17,423 bases of DNA from Burkholderia sp. (GCA_028292565.1 JAQGMD010000467.1:1-17423); one strand, 5' to 3'; counted from the first letter of the stretch, positions 6,583 to 15,221 are shown. Notes: generated from the sequence alone by a model not told the origin. A program made the numbers and translations.

Positions 6583-7800
6583 TTAACGTTCTTCCCTGCA
6601 TTTCTGCCCCTCATTAGCCTTTACCAACTCCCCCACATCCTGCCGCGGCATCTCCTCGCGCTCCAGCTGCGCGGCATCAAGCTGATGCGAGAAAGACTCC
6701 ACCGAATCGAGCCGCTCCTCGCGATCCTCACTCAGCGTCGGACCGCTTTGCATATACAAAGCAAGCAGTTCACCAAGATGCATCAATACCGAAAGATGGG
6801 TGCGCTCATAGCCATGTGACGCATCCGTGCCGAAGCACAGCAAAGCGGTACGCACATCGCGCCCCGCACTGACGGCGGCGCCCGCATCAGAGTGATAAAA
6901 GCGAAAAACGTCGCGGTTGCTAGGGATCCCATGATCGTTGCATAGCGCGAGCAGTCGACGCGTCAGGTGATAGTCGTGCGGCCCGGCAGAATCCATTAGC
7001 GGAATCGTCACCCCGCGCTCGCTCGAACCTTGTCCCGGCGCCACCGGTCCTATGTCAACGCCGATCACTTCGCTGACGTGGCTTTCGATGACCGCGCGCG
7101 CACCCGATCCGACCTCTTCGGTCAGCGTGAACACAATATGGCAGTCCATCGGCACCGGTACTCTGGATTCGGCTACCGCCTTGAGCGCCGCGAGCAGGGC
7201 GGCCACTCCCGCCTTGTCGTCGAGGTGGCGGGAGACGATGAAACCGTTTTCCAGCACTTCGGCGCCCGCATCGAACGCAACGAAATCGCCCACCTGGATA
7301 TTGAGGGCTGCCGCGTCCTCGGTGCACAGGATGTGTTCGTCGATGCGCAGTTCAAGCTGGTCCCAGGTGACCGGCTGTGCATCGACTCCCTCGTTATAGA
7401 CATGACCCGACGCCATCAACGGCAATACTGAGCCGCGGTAGCGTCCGTTCTCGGTGAACAGCGTGACGCGCCCGCCCTCAGCCCAACGGCTGGACCAGGT
7501 GCCGATCGGCATCAGCGCCAGCCGCCCGTTCGGCTTGATCTCGCGCACCATCGCACCCAGGGTATCGAGGTGGGCGACGATTGCGCAGGCTGGCATCGAA
7601 CGCCGCCGCTCCGGGATGTTGCGGCGGAGGATGGCGCGAATGGTGCCGCGCCGTGTCAGCTCGTACGACACGCCCATCTCGTCGAGCCTGCGGCCGGTGT
7701 AATGCACGATTTCATCTGTCAGGCCGGCCGGGCTCGGAATGGCGAGCAACTCGAGCAACGTGGTCTTGAGGTACTCGGCGTTTATCGAAAGCTTTTTCAA
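6583..7800 (-). CDS. NAGGN-system M42 family metallopeptidase
   Basis: The 405-residue product is an M42 (glutamyl aminopeptidase-like) di-metal hydrolase of the subgroup always carried with N-acetylglutaminylglutamine amide genes. Family landmarks: AHLD (His77, Asp79), RHLDDKAG (Asp194), TLTEEVGSG (catalytic Glu228 and metal Glu229), VDIG (Asp249), and SHGYERTH (329-335) supplying the last metal histidine. Its job in the pathway is not established; turnover of the osmolyte or a peptide is a guess. The start is TTG at 7798-7800, directly after the ngg TGA and in the same frame; a GGGAG about 11 bases upstream inside ngg fits translational coupling, and the next Met (residue 42) would remove conserved N-terminal sequence (LLELLAIPSPAG). 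The last 50 residues are a charged tail rich in Glu/Arg. It is the third gene of the operon. Confidence 0.93.
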   Translation of the reverse strand: MKKLSINAEYLKTTLLELLAIPSPAGLTDEIVHYTGRRLDEMGVSYELTRRGTIRAILRRNIPERRRSMPACAIVAHLDTLGAMVREIKPNGRLALMPIGTWSSRWAEGGRVTLFTENGRYRGSVLPLMASGHVYNEGVDAQPVTWDQLELRIDEHILCTEDAAALNIQVGDFVAFDAGAEVLENGFIVSRHLDDKAGVAALLAALKAVAESRVPVPMDCHIVFTLTEEVGSGARAVIESHVSEVIGVDIGPVAPGQGSSERGVTIPLMDSAGPHDYHLTRRLLALCNDHGIPSNRDVFRFYHSDAGAAVSAGRDVRTALLCFGTDASHGYERTHLSVLMHLGELLALYMQSGPTLSEDREERLDSVESFSHQLDAAQLEREEMPRQDVGELVKANEGQKCREER

Positions 7801-9561
7801 TCAGTTTGTCTCCCGTGTAATCGGAAAGAGCAGATCGATGAAGCGTTGCGCAGTCGGCTGTGGCTGATGGTTGGCCAGGCCTGGACGCTCATTGGCTTCA
7901 ATGATCACGTATTGGTCGGAGTCGGGCGCCGGCACGAGGAAGTCGAGCCCGACCACTGGAATGCGCAGAGCGCGCGCAGCGGTTTCCGCCGCATCGCGCA
8001 GCACTGGATGCAGTTCCGCGGTGACGTCATGGATCGTGCCGCCGGTGTGCAGGTTGGCGGTCTTGCGGACTTTTACCGCCTGCCCGTTCTCCAGCACGGA
8101 GTCATAGTTCAACCCTTGGCCGGCGAGACAGCGTTCGGTCTCGCTGTCGACCGGGATTTTGCTTTCGCCACCGGTGGCAGCCGCCCGACGCGCACTCTGG
8201 CGTTCGATCAATTGCATGACGGTGGATGTGCCATCACCGACGATCTCGGCCGGCTTGCGCATTGCCGCCGCCACTACCTTGTATCCGATCACCACGATCC
8301 GCAGGTCTTCGCCCTGGCAGAATTCTTCCAGAATGACATGACCGCCTTCCGCCGCGGCACGGTCAATGGCTTGCGCCAGATGCTCTTCAGTGCGCACATC
8401 GACACTGATGCCTTTGCCCTGTTCACCCATGGCGGGCTTCACTACCACTGAGCCGCAATCGCGCAAAAACCCGGCGTTCGCTTCCGGATCCCCGACGGTC
8501 ACCTGGCGTGGAACCGGCAAGCCTATCGATGCCAGGCGGCGCGATGTCAGCACCTTGTCCTGGCACCAGGTCATCGCCACACCGCCGGTCAGCTCGGTCA
8601 GCGATTCGCGGCACAGTACTTCATGCCCCGCATAGCGTAACTTGAAAATACCGGCCTTCGCATCGATCACTTCGACGCTGATGTCGCGGCGCCGCGCCTC
8701 GTCGACGATCAGGCGCGCATACGGATTCAATCCGGCGAAGTCGGTGGTTTCCGAGAAAAGTTTCTCGTTAATGGCATTTTTATTCTTCACCACAAAACCG
8801 GTGACCTGTTCGAATCCCAGCTTTTGATAGAGCCCGATAGCAGGCTGATTGCCATGCAGGACCGACAGCTCCAGGTAGCTGCGCCCCCGCTCCGCGTAGT
8901 AGGCCATCAGGTGGCACACCAGCGACTGCCCGACGCCAAACAACCGGGTCTGCGGATCGACCGCCAGGCACCAGAGGCTTGTGCCGCCCTGGGTATCGCC
9001 AAATGCTTCCACATGATCGACGCCCATCGCCGAGCCGATGATGTCGCCGGTACGCTCGTCTTCCGCCACCATGAAAACGACGGCGTCGGAGAAGCGTTGC
9101 GCCCATGCGGTTTTCTGGTCCACCGGCAGCATGCCGCGCATGCTGTACAAACGGTTGATTGCCGCGATGTCGGACCGCGTAGTCAACGGACGGATGACGA
9201 CGCCCGGCGCCGGTTCGTCGACCGGAAGCGTGTCGTCGAACATGCGCCGGAAGATCAGTGACGGATCGAGGAACAGCTGTGAAGGAGCTTCGCCCAGCAC
9301 CAGCTGCGGCGATTCAACATGCAAAGCGATGTCGCGCTTGCCTGCTTGCTCGTGCTGCAGAGCTTGCGCCAGCGCCTTCGGCGATTCGAAAGACGGGCCG
9401 AACAACAGGCGTCCCCAGCCGCAGTCGATGATGGCGTTAGGGCGGGCAGGCGCCGATGCGTTATCGGCTGATGCCATTGCGTCTTCCACTAATTGGAATA
9501 GGGGGAGGGGATTCGAGCCCCGGCTTCCGTTCCCAGACGGTTCAGTTGGAATAGCACTCAT
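7801..9561 (-). CDS. ngg: N-acetylglutaminylglutamine synthetase
   Basis: The 586-residue bifunctional enzyme builds the dipeptide core of the osmolyte NAGGN from glutamine. A GNAT acetyltransferase domain occupies about residues 120-265 (VVIRPLTTRSDIAAIN, LAVDPQTRLFGVGQSLV as the acetyl-CoA loop, GNQPAIGLYQKLGF). An ATP-grasp ligase domain follows at about 330-580, similar to cyanophycin synthetase and RimK: VVKPAMGEQGKGISV (373-387), EEFCQGEDLRIVV (412-424) and the metal-binding EANERPGLANH (555-565). The start is ATG 9561 with AGGAG at 9567-9571 and 5-base spacing; the frame extends 30 codons upstream into the end of asnO, but that part is not family-like. It lies 65 bases after asnO and directly abuts the M42 gene, so all three are probably one transcript. 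Confidence 0.95.
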   Translation of the reverse strand: MSAIPTEPSGNGSRGSNPLPLFQLVEDAMASADNASAPARPNAIIDCGWGRLLFGPSFESPKALAQALQHEQAGKRDIALHVESPQLVLGEAPSQLFLDPSLIFRRMFDDTLPVDEPAPGVVIRPLTTRSDIAAINRLYSMRGMLPVDQKTAWAQRFSDAVVFMVAEDERTGDIIGSAMGVDHVEAFGDTQGGTSLWCLAVDPQTRLFGVGQSLVCHLMAYYAERGRSYLELSVLHGNQPAIGLYQKLGFEQVTGFVVKNKNAINEKLFSETTDFAGLNPYARLIVDEARRRDISVEVIDAKAGIFKLRYAGHEVLCRESLTELTGGVAMTWCQDKVLTSRRLASIGLPVPRQVTVGDPEANAGFLRDCGSVVVKPAMGEQGKGISVDVRTEEHLAQAIDRAAAEGGHVILEEFCQGEDLRIVVIGYKVVAAAMRKPAEIVGDGTSTVMQLIERQSARRAAATGGESKIPVDSETERCLAGQGLNYDSVLENGQAVKVRKTANLHTGGTIHDVTAELHPVLRDAAETAARALRIPVVGLDFLVPAPDSDQYVIIEANERPGLANHQPQPTAQRFIDLLFPITRETN

Positions 9562-9626
9562 GGAGTCTCCTGTCTTAAATTGATCGCATTGTTTAAAGGT
9601 ATTGAATGTCGTAGCAACGTACGCAT

Positions 9627-11408
9627 TCAGAGACCGTGCTTTTGCAGCCACGCTTCAAGCAGGGCGATCTGCCATACTTTTGAGCCACGCAACGGCGTGA
9701 TGTGCGAATCGGGCGAGCGCAGCATGTCCTTCACCACGTCGCGTCGGAATAGTCCGCGCGTGCGTGCCGCCTGCGTGTCCAGCGTGTCCCGCACATAGTC
9801 GAGAAATTCGCCGCGCAGGTACTTCAGCGCCGGCACCGGGAAATAGCCCTTGGGCCGATCGATCACCTCGGCAGGAATCACCGAACGGGCCGCTTCCTTC
9901 AGCACATACTTGCCGCCTTGTGCGACCTTGTGTCGCGCTGGGATGCGGGCCGCCAGCTCCACCAGATGGTGGTCGAGGAAGGGCACGCGGGCCTCAAGGC
10001 CGAACGCCATCGTCATGTTGTCGACGCGCTTTACGGGGTCATCGACCAGCATCACGGTAGTATCCAGGCGCAGCGCGCGGTCGATGACGCTATCGGCTCC
10101 CGGCCGGGCGAAATGGGTGTTCACAAAATGGCTGCTCGCATCCTCAGGCCGCAGGCCTGGATCAAGCAATGCGCATAACTCCTGATGGTTGCGGTCGAAA
10201 AATACCCGGCGGTATGCATCCACGCCGGCGGCCTGATCCCTCACGTCGGTGAGCGGCGGATACCAGTGATACCCACCAAATACTTCGTCGGCGCCTTGTC
10301 CGCTCTGTACCACCCGGCTGTGGCGCGATACTGCCTGCGACAGGAGATAGAAAGCGACACAGTCGTGGCTCACCATCGGTTCCGCCATCGCGCCGATGGC
10401 ATCGGGCAACGCGCGCAGCAAATCATTCGCCGGGATGTGCAGCTTTTCGTGCACCGTGCCGTAGTGGCGCGACACCAGATCGGAGTAGTAATACTCGTCG
10501 CCTGCTTCGTGATCGACGGCGTCGAAGCCGATCGAATAGGTGCGCAAGTCCGTGGCGCCGCCTTCGGCCAGCAATCCGGTGATCAGGCTGGAATCGAGCC
10601 CGCCTGAAAGCAGCACGCCTACCGGTACGTCGGCGACCATCCGCCGTTTTACCGAAAGGCGCAATGTATCGAGCACCTCGTGTTTCCAGTCTTCGAAGCT
10701 GCGCTTTTCATCGTCCTCGCTGCGGGTGAAATCGAGGCGCCACCATTCCTTGATCTTGGAATCGCCGTTGGGGTGCACTGTCATGTACGTACCCGGCGCG
10801 AGTTTCCGTACACCGCGCAAAATAGTGTGCGGTGCGGGCACGACCGCATGGAACGTCATGTAGTAATGCAGCGCTTCCGGGTCGAGCGAGGTATCGATAT
10901 CGCCGCCTTCAAGCAGCGCAGGCAGTGTCGATGCGAATTGCAGGCGCTCATTGTTGACGGTGTAGTAGAGCGGTTTGATGCCGAGCCGGTCGCGCGCGAG
11001 GTAGGTCATGCCGCTGTCGCGTTCCCAGAGCGCAAACGCGAACATGCCGTAGAAGCGATCGAGCGCTTTCGGGCCCCACGCATGCCACGCCTTGATGAGG
11101 ACTTCGGTGTCGCCCGTGGAAACGAATTGATACCCGGCTGCGCGCAGTTCCTCACGCAACTCGTGATGGTTGTAGATGGCGCCATTGAACACCACGCCCA
11201 TGCCGAGCGCGTTGTCGACAAAGGGTTGGTGAGCGCGATTGCTCAGGTCCATGATACTGAGCCGGCGATGTCCGAAGCATCGCCCGCCCAGGCTGAATAT
11301 GCCTTCGCCGTCGGGACCGCGGCGCGATTGCGTTTTGGTCATGTCCGCGACCGCGCGAACGTCGGCGAATTGCTTGTCGAAACGTAGTTGTCCAGCTATG
11401 CCGCACAT
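9627..11408 (-). CDS. asnO: N-acetylglutaminylglutamine amidotransferase (asparagine synthase-like)
   Basis: The 593-residue protein has the asparagine synthetase B layout. The N-terminal glutaminase domain begins at Cys2 (MCGIAG), the nucleophile exposed after Met removal, with RRGPDGEG (29-36), FNGAIYN (74-80) and GDTEV (99-103). The C-terminal synthetase domain carries the ATP pyrophosphatase loop LLSGGLDSS (266-274), SGQGADEVFGGY and LEARVPFLD. In the NAGGN pathway it uses ammonia from glutamine to amidate the terminal carboxyl of N-acetylglutaminylglutamine, giving a neutral compatible solute. The identity rests on its place directly before ngg and the M42 gene. The ATG at 11406-11408 has AGGAG at 11421-11425, a rather long 12-base spacing. 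It is the first gene of the operon; NAGGN genes are osmotically induced in other bacteria, but no specific promoter could be assigned here. Confidence 0.94.
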   Translation of the reverse strand: MCGIAGQLRFDKQFADVRAVADMTKTQSRRGPDGEGIFSLGGRCFGHRRLSIMDLSNRAHQPFVDNALGMGVVFNGAIYNHHELREELRAAGYQFVSTGDTEVLIKAWHAWGPKALDRFYGMFAFALWERDSGMTYLARDRLGIKPLYYTVNNERLQFASTLPALLEGGDIDTSLDPEALHYYMTFHAVVPAPHTILRGVRKLAPGTYMTVHPNGDSKIKEWWRLDFTRSEDDEKRSFEDWKHEVLDTLRLSVKRRMVADVPVGVLLSGGLDSSLITGLLAEGGATDLRTYSIGFDAVDHEAGDEYYYSDLVSRHYGTVHEKLHIPANDLLRALPDAIGAMAEPMVSHDCVAFYLLSQAVSRHSRVVQSGQGADEVFGGYHWYPPLTDVRDQAAGVDAYRRVFFDRNHQELCALLDPGLRPEDASSHFVNTHFARPGADSVIDRALRLDTTVMLVDDPVKRVDNMTMAFGLEARVPFLDHHLVELAARIPARHKVAQGGKYVLKEAARSVIPAEVIDRPKGYFPVPALKYLRGEFLDYVRDTLDTQAARTRGLFRRDVVKDMLRSPDSHITPLRGSKVWQIALLEAWLQKHGL

Positions 11409-11736
11409 AACAGAGTCTTACTCCTGAAAGGGGAATGGAAAGTCCGGCGCGAGGTGCTATGTCGCGATGGGGACGCACCTCTTCCCGGCGCGCAGCAAAC
11501 ACATGGAAAAATGCCGCACTGGGCAATTCGTTATGTGGTTCGCAATATATTTGAGTAGTAGAGGGCCAAATGGCGGGTTTGTTCCCGAGAATTTATTCCG
11601 CGGGAATTGATATGGATACAGATTTGGCGTTTCAGTGACAGCAGGCAATGCACAATGCATGGTTGGCTTGCGTCCCTGTGGACGCGCGCTCTTGATGGTA
11701 GGATTGCGGCCGATTGTATCTAGATGGAGTGATGTA
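11409..11736. promoter_or_regulatory. divergent control region of NAGGN operon and FAD oxidoreductase
   Basis: This 328-bp region must hold the promoters of both divergent units, and the stretch around 11480-11640 is more AT-rich than the genes beside it. A near-symmetric palindrome ATTCC-GCG-GGAAT lies at 11595-11607. On the right, two copies of an 18-base segment reading MVGLRP (starting 11659 and 11695) lie in frame with the oxidoreductase and without a stop between. I could not assign a reliable -35/-10 pair on either strand. Confidence 0.4.
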
Positions 11737-13005
11737 ATGAGTTCTGCAGCGGATAGCCCGGTCGTCGTCGTAGGCGCCGGTATCGTCGGGTTGTGCGTGG
11801 CCTATGAATTGCGCAAGGAGGGCTACCCGGTCGAGCTCATCGACCCCGCCGAGCCGGGTTCACAGTGCTCGGCCGGAAATGCCGGAGCGATTTCCGCCGG
11901 ATCGGTCGCGCCGCTTGCGATGCCGGGCGTCCTGAAGGGCGCCATCGGGATGTTGCTCGACTCCGACGGACCGTTGCATGTGCCGTTTCACTATTGGTTG
12001 CGCGCCGCTCCGTGGCTGCGACGCTTCGTGGCGTCTGCCAATCCTGCCCGAGTGGAAGAGATCGCCACCGCATTGGAGTCGCTGTTTGCCGGCGCCCTCG
12101 AAAATCACCAAGCGCTGGCGCGGGAAATCGGTTGCCCGGAGCGCGTGACCAAAACCGGTCAGTTGCATCTGTACCGGGATGAAGTAGCCCTGGCGAAGGA
12201 CACCGGAAGCTGGCGCTTGCGCAAGGCGCACGGCGTGCAAATTGAAGTGCTCGACGCGGCCGAAATCCGACAGCTCGAGCCGGCCATCGCAAACAGCTAT
12301 ACCGTCGGTGTTTTCATGCCCGAGCAGGGGGCGGTTACCGAACCGTTCCTGTATGCCAGCACGATCGCGGATGTGTTTCGGCTGCGCGGGGGAAAAATTA
12401 CCCAAGACCGGGTGGTCGGACTCACGCAAACAGAAAGCGGGTGGGAAGTGCAGGGCGACAACGGCCGCTACCGCGCCCAGAACGTTGTCGTTGCCGCCGG
12501 GGCGTGGTCCGCGGATTTACTTCGAACACTCGATCTGTACGTCCCGCTCGAAAGCCAGCGCGGGTATCACATGCATGTCGCCGATCCTGGCGTTGCGATC
12601 TCCCGGCCGGTGGTGCTGGCCGACCGCAAGGTATTCATGGCGCCGATGGAAACCGGATTGCGGATTTCAGGAACGGTGGAGTTTGGCGGCCTCACGATGC
12701 CGCCTACCGAGCGTCGCGCGACCTTGCTGGGCGAGTACGCGAAACAAGGTTTGTCAGGGCTGCAGCTCGGCGCTGAGCCGACGCTCTGGATGGGACATCG
12801 TCCCTGCCTGCCTGATTCGCTGCCTGTGCTGGGACCCGTTCCGCGGCATGCCGGCCTGTGGTGCGCGTTCGGTCATGGCCATCTTGGCGTCACCGGATCG
12901 ATCAATACGGCACGCATGATCGTTGGCGGATTCCGGGGTGAGCTGGGCGTGCAGGACTTCAAGCCTTTCCTGATTTCGCGCTTCGGGAAGCCGGCGAAAA
13001 ACTAA
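11737..13005 (+). CDS. FAD-dependent oxidoreductase, DadA-like (D-amino acid dehydrogenase family)
   Basis: The 422-residue protein belongs to the DAO superfamily. The N-terminal dinucleotide-binding motif VVVVGAGIVGLCVAYELRK with the acidic end ELID occupies about residues 8-34, followed by CSAGNAGAIS, the typical DadA-like CSxxNAG segment, and PLAMPG. The C-terminal FAD-contact region is MGHRPCLPDSLPVLGP and FGHGHLGVTGS. Family members oxidise D-amino acids or other amines at the membrane, feeding electrons to the respiratory chain or oxygen; the substrate here is not predictable. ATG 11737 is chosen because GGAG at 11726-11729 precedes it and homology starts there; the frame is open 34 codons further upstream. 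It is divergent from the NAGGN operon, and its stop overlaps the stop of the convergent phosphoribosyltransferase gene. Confidence 0.9.
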   Translation: MSSAADSPVVVVGAGIVGLCVAYELRKEGYPVELIDPAEPGSQCSAGNAGAISAGSVAPLAMPGVLKGAIGMLLDSDGPLHVPFHYWLRAAPWLRRFVASANPARVEEIATALESLFAGALENHQALAREIGCPERVTKTGQLHLYRDEVALAKDTGSWRLRKAHGVQIEVLDAAEIRQLEPAIANSYTVGVFMPEQGAVTEPFLYASTIADVFRLRGGKITQDRVVGLTQTESGWEVQGDNGRYRAQNVVVAAGAWSADLLRTLDLYVPLESQRGYHMHVADPGVAISRPVVLADRKVFMAPMETGLRISGTVEFGGLTMPPTERRATLLGEYAKQGLSGLQLGAEPTLWMGHRPCLPDSLPVLGPVPRHAGLWCAFGHGHLGVTGSINTARMIVGGFRGELGVQDFKPFLISRFGKPAKN

Positions 13006-13682
13006 TTGTTTTTGCAGTCAGGGCGTTGCGGATGCCATTGCCGCGCTACCTCCAACAGTTTTTCCACTTCTTCGTCGCTGGTCTGCGAGAAGTCTTCGTA
13101 CCAGAGTCCCACTGCATAGAAAGCGTCGGGCGTGCAATAGCAGATCACCTCGTCCGCCTCCCGCTGCATGTCATGGCACACCTCCGGTGCACCGACCGGA
13201 ACAGCGACGATAACGCTTGCCGGATCCTGTTTGCGCACCGCCTTCACGGCGACCGTCATGGTGGCGCCGGTCGCCAGCCCGTCATCCACCAGGATAACGG
13301 TACACCCACGTAATTGCAGCGACGGCCGCCCCGCGCGGTAACGTTGTTCGCGCCGCTCCAGTTCGAGCATTTCACGCCGTGCCGTCGCCTCGATGGCCTC
13401 GATGGGAATGCGGAACCTTTGCACCACCTCCTGGTTGAGCATGTATTCGCCGTCGCTTGCGATAGCGCCCATCGCATATTCTTCGTGTCCCGGTATCCCG
13501 AGTTTCCGCACGACGAACACATCGAGCGCAACCAGCAATGCTTTGGCAACCGCGAACCCCACAGGTACACCGCCGCGGGGAAGCGCAAGCACGATGACGT
13601 CGGGCCGACGCGCAAAAGCGCCCAGCCTGGTCGCCAGCAGTTCGCCGGCATGCAGCCGATTCTTGAAACGCTTTGCAGACAT
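13002..13682 (-). CDS. phosphoribosyltransferase family protein
   Basis: A 226-residue type I PRTase-fold protein. The PRPP-binding loop VILVDDGLATGAT is at residues 129-141, and LALPRGGVPVGFAVA (32-46) supplies the pyrophosphate loop. The segment KLGIPGHEEYAMGAIASDG and a C-terminal DEVICYCTPDAFYAVGLWYEDF are typical of an uncharacterised PRTase group that also occurs fused to erythromycin-esterase-like domains. The nucleobase or other acceptor is unknown. ATG 13682 (MSAKRFKN) is preferred because the family begins there (F..R..AG..LA..L); the frame is open to an ATG at 13829, but the extra 49 residues are not family-like and no strong ribosome binding site helps. It diverges from the erythromycin-esterase-like gene 195 bases away, and its TAG shares two bases with the TAA of the convergent oxidoreductase. 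Confidence 0.88.
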   Translation of the reverse strand: MSAKRFKNRLHAGELLATRLGAFARRPDVIVLALPRGGVPVGFAVAKALLVALDVFVVRKLGIPGHEEYAMGAIASDGEYMLNQEVVQRFRIPIEAIEATARREMLELERREQRYRAGRPSLQLRGCTVILVDDGLATGATMTVAVKAVRKQDPASVIVAVPVGAPEVCHDMQREADEVICYCTPDAFYAVGLWYEDFSQTSDEEVEKLLEVARQWHPQRPDCKNN

Positions 13683-13877
13683 AGGCAGCCCAGTCCGGGC
13701 GATATACCTCTTCGACAGACTCCGGGTAGTGCGGTTCGCAACTTTCGCGGAATCAACAGCCGGCTTTAAAAGCGGGACGAACCACACTCCTTTCTCCGCC
13801 TCTAAACAATTTAACGATATGCGTCGCATTCGTACTGTGGCGCCGATTGAATTTACCGAACATGTAGAGGAACAGCC

Positions 13878-15221
13878 ATGACTGACCCATCCACTCTTGA
13901 AACGCTACGCGTGGAAGCGAAAATTATCCGATCCGAAGACGACTACTCCCATGTCCTGGAGCAGATCGGCGACGCCTCCGTTGTGCTGCTCGGAGAAGCG
14001 ACCCACGGCACACAGGAGTTCTACAACATGCGCGCCGAGATCTGCAAACGCCTGATTACCGAAAAGGGTTTCGACGCCATAGCGGTGGAGGCCGACTGGC
14101 CTGATGCGCTACGCGTAAGCCGGTTTGTCCAGCATGCCAGCAACGACCACACCGCCGACGAAGCCCTCGGCGGTTTTCAACGATTCCCGCAATGGATGTG
14201 GCGCAATTCCGAAGTCGTCGAGCTGATCTATTGGTTGCGTTTGCACAATGGAGGGGTCGCGCAAGCCGAGCAGAGGGTCGGCTTCTTCGGCATCGACTTG
14301 TACAGCCTGCGCAAATCGATGGATTCAGTGGTGCGCTACCTCGAGAAGGCGGACCCGGAAGCGGCGAAGCGCGCACGCGAGCGCTACAGTTGTTTCGATC
14401 ATCTGGCCGAAGATCCTCAGCACTATGGGTACGCCGCCACTTTCGGCATGAAGAAAGACTGCGAGGAAGAAGTAGTGCGGCAACTCGTAGAGTTGACGGA
14501 AGAGGCGGGCCGGCAGGTATCCGCGCAAGGAGGAACGGTGCCGGATGAATTGTTTTATGCGCAGCAGAATGCGCGCGTTGTTAAGAACGCGGAGACCTAT
14601 TACCGCGCAATGTTCCAGAGCCGCGATGAATCCTGGAACATACGCGATACCCACATGATGGAGACACTCGCCACGCTGCGCGCGCACATAGGCAGCCGCA
14701 AAGGCAGGCCCGCGAAGATTGCGGTCTGGGCCCACAACTCACATCTGGGCGATGCGCGCGCCACCGAGATGGGCGAGCATGGGCAACTCAATCTTGGGCA
14801 ACTGGTGCGCGAGCGTTACAAGCCGGAAGAGACCTTCCTGCTGGGCTTCAGTACCCACACCGGCACGGTGACCGCGGCGTCTGACTGGGACGCTCCGGCT
14901 GAATTGAAAAAGGTTGTTCCATCGCTCCCTGAAAGCTTTGAACGCGTGTTCCACAATACCGGGATAGATCGCTTCCTGTTGCCGATCCGCGGAAATGAGC
15001 GGGTCGCGGCGGTGTTGAGCGAACGCCGCCTCGAACGCGCGATTGGCGTGATCTACCGGCCGGATACGGAGCGTGTCAGCCATTATTTCAATGCCGATAT
15101 TGCACGCCAGTTTGATGCCGTGATCTTTGTCAACCGGACCCATGCGCTCAGGCCGTTCGAGTATTCGGTGCATTGGGTGCCCGAGGAAGAAGTGCCGGAG
15201 ACGTACCCCTTTGGTGTTTGA
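13878..15221 (+). CDS. erythromycin esterase family protein
   Basis: The 447-residue protein matches the EreA/EreB superfamily, with GEATHGTQEFY at residues 39-49 (His43, equivalent to the catalytic His of EreB, plus Glu47), AVEADWPD at 69-76 (Glu71), FPxWMWR at 103-109, FFGIDLYSL at 136-144, RDTHM at 256-260 and WAHNSHLGDA at 284-293 (His286, His289). EreA and EreB open the macrolide lactone ring, but most chromosomal relatives have no shown antibiotic activity and are grouped with an uncharacterised branch often fused to a phosphoribosyltransferase, as in Mycobacterium tuberculosis Rv2030c. Resistance should not be inferred. The ATG start follows AGAGGA at 13866-13871. It is divergent from the PRTase gene, which makes a shared function likely. 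Confidence 0.92.
   Translation: MTDPSTLETLRVEAKIIRSEDDYSHVLEQIGDASVVLLGEATHGTQEFYNMRAEICKRLITEKGFDAIAVEADWPDALRVSRFVQHASNDHTADEALGGFQRFPQWMWRNSEVVELIYWLRLHNGGVAQAEQRVGFFGIDLYSLRKSMDSVVRYLEKADPEAAKRARERYSCFDHLAEDPQHYGYAATFGMKKDCEEEVVRQLVELTEEAGRQVSAQGGTVPDELFYAQQNARVVKNAETYYRAMFQSRDESWNIRDTHMMETLATLRAHIGSRKGRPAKIAVWAHNSHLGDARATEMGEHGQLNLGQLVRERYKPEETFLLGFSTHTGTVTAASDWDAPAELKKVVPSLPESFERVFHNTGIDRFLLPIRGNERVAAVLSERRLERAIGVIYRPDTERVSHYFNADIARQFDAVIFVNRTHALRPFEYSVHWVPEEEVPETYPFGV

Noticed and set aside
7570..8451. 293-codon plus-strand open frame
   Set aside because: Antisense to the M42 peptidase and ngg genes, both strongly supported; no recognisable domain.
10680..11387. 235-codon plus-strand open frame
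   Set aside because: Antisense to the glutaminase half of asnO; no family signal.
13878..15221. Reading the erythromycin esterase family gene as a macrolide-resistance gene
   Set aside because: The sequence fits the broad chromosomal branch linked to phosphoribosyltransferases; nothing in the context indicates an antibiotic resistance cassette.
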